From contig OZ037769.1 of assembly GCA_964035545.1 (NCBI GenBank), forward strand, positions 8,243,929 to 8,307,928: a stretch of DNA of 64,000 nucleotides. The letters run 5' to 3'. The DNA comes from Bugula neritina (lineage: Eukaryota > Bryozoa > Gymnolaemata > Cheilostomatida > Bugulidae). Within the stretch, counting starts at the first letter, position 1. Each line of letters starts with the position of its first letter. Position numbers and translations under genes: made by a program. Positions 58,470 through 64,000 of this stretch are shown in pieces. The notes below the pieces were generated by a model. The model saw nothing but the letters and a program-made list of their open reading frames with translations, was not told the DNA's origin and did no database searches.

Positions 58470-58801
58470 CTTTATTGGAATTTAAAGTGTATATGCGAAA
58501 TGTATAAGTTTATAAAAAACTTCACCATTATTGCTCAACAAATACATTTTGCATTTCAGTGGGCCACTAAAAACTAACTATTTCTGAATTAAAATGTTGT
58601 GATGATTGCGAAATTAAATTTTTAAAATTGTATCTCTACCCGAAATTCAAGCAATTAGGAAAAATGGATAGCCAACATCTTGAATGGATGATTCAAGTAA
58701 AAGTATAAATTGCACAAAATAGTATCAGATATCAACTAGCTGTTTATAAACAAATTTATTTGATGAGATACCAAACTTGATTGTTTTTCTAAGTCTACGC
58801 T
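58470..58801 (-). repeat. inverted partial copy 3 of the duplication's left edge (part 1)
   Basis: The reverse complement matches about 5145-5480 of copy 1 at lower identity than copy 2 does. The match continues at 63633-63698 beyond the LTR element and ends at the same ATGCTTCTATTGACAA border. Confidence 0.8.
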
Positions 58802-59129
58802 TGAAACATTAAGTATAGTGAGTATATAATTACCTGAGAGTTACTCGAAGTATGTAGGCATGACATTGAAATATCGAAAGAACAATAAAGTGGGGTCTGG
58901 CCGGCCAGGGGAAATACAAGGACCAAAAGTATAGTACTGATTTATAATTATTTTATCACTAAGTCTATCGGCGTGTTTATCTACTGTAGGCTGACATCTT
59001 TCATCTTGTAGTCTCTCGTTCGTCCTTGACCCAATATGTATTTTAATAAACAAATGCACATGACATTATAACGTAGCATCTCGCTAGTCCGTAATTAGTG
59101 ATAAACAAAAGACACATAATAATATAACA
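58802..59129 (-). repeat. 3' LTR of GyLTR-2
   Basis: 328 bp; ends agree with the other LTR. Contains AATAAA on the plus strand and a short AT-rich core; U3/R/U5 limits not determined. Confidence 0.95.
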
Positions 59130-59140
59130 TCTCCCTTCAG
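59130..59140 (-). other. polypurine tract of GyLTR-2
   Basis: Minus strand TGAAGGGAGA lies immediately before the 3' LTR, where plus-strand DNA synthesis of LTR elements is primed. Confidence 0.7.
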
Positions 59141-59274
59141 GTGACTTTCTTCTATAACATTGTGATTAAGGTTGCTGAGATTAATAATATGATACGAGTA
59201 TACATGATTAATATGGATTGGGGATTAACAATGAAACTAAATAACTATGTACAGGGTGGGAAACGGCTAATAGC

Positions 59275-62200
59275 TTATCCCATGTGGAAGTCCTTGTATT
59301 TAGCGGGGAGGACTCCACGGTTGCTTCTGGATTGAGGCTCTGGTGGTGGTGCCGCGTTCTTGAGAAGTGTTGCAGGCAGGGCAGGCATGTGGGGGAATTC
59401 ATTAAGAGCATCTCCAACATCAGTATCAGCAGCATCAGCGACACCAAGGGTCTGTGTGTTATCTGGTTTGAGGTGAACACGATTCCTACGCACTATAGAC
59501 TGACCGTTGTCAACCAAGTAGGATCTGGGGGAGTCATGCTGTTCGACAATCATTCCTGGCGACCATTCTTTGTCAGGGCTTGACCTGATTAGTGCAGGAG
59601 TCCCAGGTTCCAGATCAGCCAACGGCCGTGCATGGCGGTCATGGTACTTCTTCTGCAAGTTTTGGTTGGCTATTAGTTGTTGGCTAGCCTCAATAACAAC
59701 TGGTTTAAGCGACTCGGCAGTGATTGGCAAATCACTTCTTAGGGCTCTGTTGAACAGAAGCTCAGCTGGACTGAAAGCACAGCCAGTGATAGGAGATTGC
59801 CTGTATCTGAGTAGTAACCTGTATATATCCTCTCTTTCATCCTCACATTTTTTTAGAAAGGCTTTCATCGTTTGCACATAACGCTCAGCCATTCCATTGG
59901 ACTTAGGGTAGTGCGGACTAGATGTTACAATGGTGAAGCACCAGCTTGATGCAAAAGTCTGCATGCTTCTACTGCTGAAAGGCATGTTGTCCGCCAGAAT
60001 GGACACTGGCACCCCGTGTACAGCAATAATAGATTTTAATGCCAAAACCACGTCTTCAGCAGTCTTTCTCCTGAGTAATCTCAGCTCGGGGAAGTGAGAG
60101 TAACAGTCCACAACTACCAAGTAATCATTATTCTTATAGGACAGTATATCCATAGCCACTTTATTCCATGGTAGACTTGGCAGTTCATGAGACATTAACG
60201 GCTCTTTCTGTTGACGGTTGGAAAACTTAGCGCAGGTGAGGCAACTTGACACTTCATTCCGTATATCAGCAGATAGCCCAGGCCAATAGAATGATTTTCT
60301 CGCAAGCTCTCTGCATTTCTCAACGCCCAGGTGGCCCATGTGTAGCGACTTTAGAATGTGCTTCCTCTGTGACTTCGGAACTATAAGCCGCTCTTCAACG
60401 TAAAGAAATTCATCCACATCATAGATGTCAGATCTAACATTCCAGTAGGGTTGGATTTCTGTGGGGGCCTGACTCCGTCTACTCCATGACCAACCATCTT
60501 GCAGTGCTTTTTTCAGACTGTCCATTGTTGGGTCTTCAGCATATGACTGTCTCATCTCATTCATGGTGCTATCATCGGTTTCTAAGGCATGAACCATCAC
60601 AACTTCACCTTCGAGATCACACTGATCATTTGTAACGTGCTGAAGGTAGGCTCGGGATAGTGTGTCAGCAATATATAAATACTTGCCTGGAACATATGTG
60701 AACTCAGCTATCCGGTATCTTTGTAGTCGCAGAAGTAGTCTTTGCAGCCTTGGGGATGCCTTGTGCAACGACTTGTTCCTTAACGGGACGAGAGGTTTGT
60801 GATCCGTCTGTATGTGAACAGCACGTCCATAGAGGTAGCTGTGAAAGCGCTCACAGCCGAACACAACTGCTAGCAGCTCCTTATCTATTTGGGGATAGTT
60901 GCACTCAGTCTCAGTTAAGCTGCGTGAAGCATATGCAACAGGTTTACCTTCCTGTAGTAACACTGCACCAAGCCCCGACTTTGAAGCGTCAACTTGTAAA
61001 TGCGCATCCTTGGTAACATCAAAATACTGCAAGACAGGTTCGGATGTAAGCAAGCGTTTAATTACCTGGAAGCTTTCCATTTGTTCTTTGGACCACACCC
61101 ATTGACTATCACTCTTCAGTAGCACTCTCAAGGGCTCAGTACAGGCTGACATGTTGGGTATGTAGGCTCTTAGAAAATTGAGAGTACCAATCAGTCTTTG
61201 TACTCCCTCTCGGTCTGTTGGGTCAGGCATGGCCTCAATAGCAGCTATCTTGTCTGGGTCAGGACGCAGACCATCTTTCGATACTATATGGCCTAAATAG
61301 CGTACCTCCGTCTGATTCAACTGAATCTTCTTGCGATTAAACTTCACATTAGCCTCTTTGGCTTTTACCAATAGCTTTCTCAGATTGGCATCATGTTCCT
61401 GTTGTGTCTTTCCAGCTACAATGATGTCATCAAAATACACTGAGACACCAGGCAAGTCTCCAAATATTTGCTCCACCTTCTTCTCAAAGACTTCAGCACT
61501 TGAGTGAAGACCAAATGGAAGTCTATCAAAACAGTAGCGACCATATGGGGTGTTGAACGTTGTGAGCAGACTACTCTTTTTGGTCAAGGCTACATGCCAG
61601 TATCCATGTTTCATGTCCATGATGGTGTAGTATTGCATACCATTGAATCTGAAGGCGATGTCTTCTAATGTGGGTATCTTGTGATGTTCTCGTCTCACTG
61701 CTCTGTTCAGGTCCTTGGGGTCTAGGCATATACGAACCGACCCATCTTTCTTTTCAACGCATACCATACTACTCACCCAGTTGGTTGGTACGTCAACCTT
61801 AAATATGATTCCAGATGCCTCCATATCATCCAGTTCCTTTTTCACTTTGTCTAACATACTGAGTGGGACACGTCTTGGATGATGAACCACAGGCTTCACA
61901 TTCTCGTCAACACATATCTCGTGCTCTCCATCAAGTCTGCCAACGCCTTCAAACACTTCAGGGAACTCCTGAAGTATCGAGGTTGACAACTGATCAACTC
62001 TGCTGATCAGACCAAAAGATTCAGCAGCCTCGAGGCCAAGTATGGGAGGAAGGTCCTCATCAACCACCTCGAAGTGAACACTCTGGCTATGCTCGTTGTG
62101 GTTCACGGTGAGTTGAACTGCACCCATATTCTTGATCTTGGCTTTATTATAGCCGTAAAGGCATACAGAAATGGGCTTTAGAGTAGCACCAAGTGACTGA

Positions 62201-62289
62201 ACGGTTCTTAGGTTGATGCAATTTGTTTCAGCTCCAGTATCAATCTTAAACGGAATATCATTGGCCTTTCCTTTGTCACTGACCTTCAT
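59275..62289 (-). CDS. pol polyprotein of GyLTR-2 (protease, RT, RNase H, integrase)
   Basis: 1004 codons. Protease DTGA at residues 17-20 and ILGLEAA near 83. RT with D225 and YFDD at 285-288 (PFGLHSSAEVFEK; VYFDDIIVAG). RNase H with D434 (HLQVDASKSGLGAVLL) and TDHKPL near 495. Integrase zinc domain H650/H653 and C683/C686; catalytic core D728 (VVVDCYS), D767 (LADNMPFSS), E802 (GMAERYV). A GPY/F-like module follows (WSPGMIV ... VRRNRVHLKP). Around D767 the sequence is one residue shorter than the common DNGPxFSS, leaving 34 residues between D767 and E802 rather than 35, possibly a late inactivating change. Catalyses copying and integration of the element. Resembles K02A2.6-like gypsy proteins of invertebrates. 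Confidence 0.95.
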   Translation of the reverse strand: MKVSDKGKANDIPFKIDTGAETNCINLRTVQSLGATLKPISVCLYGYNKAKIKNMGAVQLTVNHNEHSQSVHFEVVDEDLPPILGLEAAESFGLISRVDQLSTSILQEFPEVFEGVGRLDGEHEICVDENVKPVVHHPRRVPLSMLDKVKKELDDMEASGIIFKVDVPTNWVSSMVCVEKKDGSVRICLDPKDLNRAVRREHHKIPTLEDIAFRFNGMQYYTIMDMKHGYWHVALTKKSSLLTTFNTPYGRYCFDRLPFGLHSSAEVFEKKVEQIFGDLPGVSVYFDDIIVAGKTQQEHDANLRKLLVKAKEANVKFNRKKIQLNQTEVRYLGHIVSKDGLRPDPDKIAAIEAMPDPTDREGVQRLIGTLNFLRAYIPNMSACTEPLRVLLKSDSQWVWSKEQMESFQVIKRLLTSEPVLQYFDVTKDAHLQVDASKSGLGAVLLQEGKPVAYASRSLTETECNYPQIDKELLAVVFGCERFHSYLYGRAVHIQTDHKPLVPLRNKSLHKASPRLQRLLLRLQRYRIAEFTYVPGKYLYIADTLSRAYLQHVTNDQCDLEGEVVMVHALETDDSTMNEMRQSYAEDPTMDSLKKALQDGWSWSRRSQAPTEIQPYWNVRSDIYDVDEFLYVEERLIVPKSQRKHILKSLHMGHLGVEKCRELARKSFYWPGLSADIRNEVSSCLTCAKFSNRQQKEPLMSHELPSLPWNKVAMDILSYKNNDYLVVVDCYSHFPELRLLRRKTAEDVVLALKSIIAVHGVPVSILADNMPFSSRSMQTFASSWCFTIVTSSPHYPKSNGMAERYVQTMKAFLKKCEDEREDIYRLLLRYRQSPITGCAFSPAELLFNRALRSDLPITAESLKPVVIEASQQLIANQNLQKKYHDRHARPLADLEPGTPALIRSSPDKEWSPGMIVEQHDSPRSYLVDNGQSIVRRNRVHLKPDNTQTLGVADAADTDVGDALNEFPHMPALPATLLKNAAPPPEPQSRSNRGVLPAKYKDFHMG

Positions 62290-62298
62290 AGGAAGAAT

Positions 62299-63228
62299 CT
62301 AAGATTTGAATTTAGATTCATTAGAAAGAGCACCAACAGCACCTATGAACAAGCTATTCATTTGTTTCGCTGCAAGAGCTTTGCCTTTGCAGACTTTCTC
62401 AAAGTGATTTTTCTTCCCGCAGTTATGACATGTCTTGCCATAAGCAGGACATCTACCTTTGGCATGTGTATATCCACAAAATTTGCAATCTATGTTGTCC
62501 TTACGTGTGTTACTTCTGGTTTTATTTTGCGTAGCGCCAGGCTGACTCTGCACAGTGCTGACTGCAGCATAATTTATCTCATTGACTGTCTTCATAGTAG
62601 TATCACCGGCAGCCATCCTTGACATCTGCTGTTTGGTAATCTCAGCAGCACGGATGTCATCTAAGGCACTCTCAAGTTTAACGTTTTTGTCACGGAGTAG
62701 CCGCTCCTTCAGCTTTCCATCAGTGAGTCCAAACACAATTCTGCAGAGAAGCATTCGGTCTCGCAATTCGCCAAAATCACATTTTGTAGCTTGAGTTTTT
62801 AGACGTTTCACAAAGGTGTCAATGGGCTCTCCATCACTCTGACTGAGAGACCAAAAAACAAACCATTCATACAACACGTTACGCCGGGGATTGCAATAGG
62901 CTTCAAACTGCTCCAAAACATCAGCCATAACATCCTTGCTTTTACCTGCGGGAAAGTCAAATTGACCATAAATCTCAGTAGCTTCCTCACCAGCCTGGTT
63001 CAGAAGTATAGCAACCTGACGTCTATTAATACCCGCATTCTCAGGAGGAGGCTCTTGGCCACTCTCTTGAGGCTTCAAAACCAAATCACTTGCAAGCAAA
63101 TAATTTTCCAACGCCCTTCTCCACTTCCTCCAATTGTCTGACACATTACCTTCAAATGATAATTCTCCAGGGGCCTTCAAGCCTTCCACGACAGCTCCAA
63201 GGCAGACCAACACAGTCCACAACAACAA
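62299..63228 (-). CDS. gag of GyLTR-2
   Basis: 309 codons from the first in-frame ATG. Capsid-like region WRKWRRALENYLLAS through EWFVFWSLSQSDGEPIDTFV and FGLTDGKLKERLLRD, then two zinc knuckles, CKFCGYTHAKGRC (CX2CX3HX4C) and CHNCGKKNHFEKVC (CX2CX4HX4C), for RNA binding. The ~16 residues before LKAPGELSFEG are hydrophobic (MLLWTVLVCLGAVVEG), unusual for gag; in relatives the protein commonly starts about where LKAPGE lies, so the leader may be 5' UTR read as coding. Ends at TAG 62299-62301, nine bases before the pol ATG and in the same frame. Confidence 0.92.
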   Translation of the reverse strand: MLLWTVLVCLGAVVEGLKAPGELSFEGNVSDNWRKWRRALENYLLASDLVLKPQESGQEPPPENAGINRRQVAILLNQAGEEATEIYGQFDFPAGKSKDVMADVLEQFEAYCNPRRNVLYEWFVFWSLSQSDGEPIDTFVKRLKTQATKCDFGELRDRMLLCRIVFGLTDGKLKERLLRDKNVKLESALDDIRAAEITKQQMSRMAAGDTTMKTVNEINYAAVSTVQSQPGATQNKTRSNTRKDNIDCKFCGYTHAKGRCPAYGKTCHNCGKKNHFEKVCKGKALAAKQMNSLFIGAVGALSNESKFKS

Positions 63229-63287
63229 ACAACTAAAAGCTAAACAATCACCACTCCAGTGGCAAAGTAGGGTGCGAGTACGATCTA

Positions 63288-63297
63288 GCTGCCACCA
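63288..63297 (-). other. primer binding site of GyLTR-2
   Basis: Minus strand TGGTGGCAGC immediately after the LTR; ten bases agree with a tRNA-Leu-type 3' end, the same primer class as GyLTR-1. Confidence 0.75.
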
Positions 63298-63627
63298 TGA
63301 AACATTAAGTATAGTGAGTATATAATTACCTGAGAGTTACTCGAAGTATGTATAGGCATGACATTGAAATATCGAAAGAACAATAAAGTGGGGTCTGGCC
63401 GGTCAGGGGAAATACAAGGACCAAAAGTATAGTACTGATTTATAATTATTTTATCACTAAGTCTATCGGCGTGTTTATCTACTGTAGGCTGACATCTTTC
63501 ATCTCGTAGTCTCTCGTTCGTCCTTGACCCAATATGTATTTTAATAAACAAATGCACATGACATTATAACGTAGCATCTTGCTAGTCCGTAATTAGTGAT
63601 AAACAAAAGACACATAATGATATAACA
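63298..63627 (-). repeat. 5' LTR of GyLTR-2
   Basis: 330 bp; compared with the 3' LTR it shows four substitutions and a 2-bp indel by eye. Confidence 0.95.
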
Positions 63628-63632
63628 ACGCT

Positions 63633-63698
63633 GATTCTGAATTTGTAATTTATAAAATGCTATTTTAATTCAAAACCAATTTGTCAATAGAAGCATAT
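63633..63698 (-). repeat. inverted partial copy 3 of the duplication's left edge (part 2)
   Basis: The reverse complement reads ATGCTTCTATTGACAAATTG and continues as at 5114 onward; separated from part 1 by insertion of GyLTR-2. Confidence 0.85.
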
Positions 63699-64000
63699 GA
63701 AATGAAAGAAACAAGCAATGTAAGATTAAATGCTTTTTATGCTGATAGGTAAAATATATAGCACAAGGGAGTTTGTTGAAATCTCTTGAGCATCGGCTTA
63801 GTGAGTCTTTTATTGGTTTTGTCCCATATAGAGGCTTCCCAGTTACACACTAATTAATAAGCTAAATTTTCCACTGGGACGTTTCCCACTTGGATGCTTC
63901 TCAGACACTATTTCTTATTTTGGTACCACATAATTATATAAAAATATACTTATATATAATATGTATATATACACACACATATATATATATATATATATAT
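63699..64000. other. non-coding end of window with (TA)n/(CA)n
   Basis: Nothing recognised up to about 63945; then ATATAT/ACACAC simple repeat that runs off the window. Confidence 0.6.

Larger units (their letters stand above)
58802..63627 (-). mobile_element. GyLTR-2: near-intact Ty3/gypsy retrotransposon, TSD ACGCT
   Basis: 4826 bp, minus strand. 5' LTR 63298-63627, 3' LTR 58802-59129 (TGTTAT...TTTCA), differing at only a few bases and a 2-bp indel. Perfect 5-bp target duplication ACGCT at 58797-58801 and 63628-63632. PBS and PPT present. gag (63228-62299) and pol (62289-59275) lie in the same frame, separated by one TAG. No env. Little LTR divergence indicates recent insertion. Confidence 0.96.

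Overview
The window reads as strongly AT-rich nuclear DNA from an animal, most likely an aquatic invertebrate. The support is: spliced genes with GT-AG introns, long (TA)n and (GT)n microsatellites, Penelope-like elements (PLEs), 5'-truncated LINEs, Ty3/gypsy LTR elements primed by a tRNA-Leu-like PBS, a tRNA-derived SINE, and PAN/Apple plus F-type-lectin proteins, which are common in marine invertebrates. The species cannot be fixed from the sequence.

Layout. 0-3.6 kb: a possible exon pair, a degenerate exon-like repeat, and a LINE tail running into a (GT)n tract. 3.8-5.1 kb: a PLE lying between two (TA)n tracts. 5.1-14.1 kb: copy 1 of a ~9-kb segmental duplication, with a broken hAT-like transposase and the leader exon of a secreted-protein gene that is completed just past its edge. 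19-25 kb: a SINE, a GC-rich defective gypsy element with a nested solo LTR, and a second PLE. 26.4-29.8 kb: gene A, five exons, minus strand. 33.9-35.8 kb: a third PLE with inverted terminal repeats. 36-44.6 kb: duplication copy 2, with the same transposase intact (908 codons). 44.1-46.7 kb: the duplicated leader exon followed by a broken sushi domain, an open transmembrane/ITAM-like tail exon and a CXC-type fragment. 47-52.7 kb: exon-like repeats, retropepsin remnants and a LINE. 54.7-57.2 kb: gene B, plus strand, an inverted paralogue of gene A. 58.8-63.6 kb: a nearly intact gypsy element with a perfect 5-bp target duplication, inserted in an inverted third copy of the left edge of the segmental duplication.

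Best candidate for a biological system: genes A and B are two divergent, apparently intact 345-aa secreted proteins (signal peptide, two PAN/Apple-like modules, F-type lectin domain), with every intron in phase 1. Between them lie leader-exon, sushi, Ig-like and transmembrane-ITAM pieces. Together this looks like a rapidly rearranging recognition-type (immune or allorecognition) locus. That reading is inference; the gene structures are seen directly. The rest of the window is mostly mobile DNA, and PLEs, a SINE and the segmental duplication edges repeatedly coincide with (TA)n tracts.
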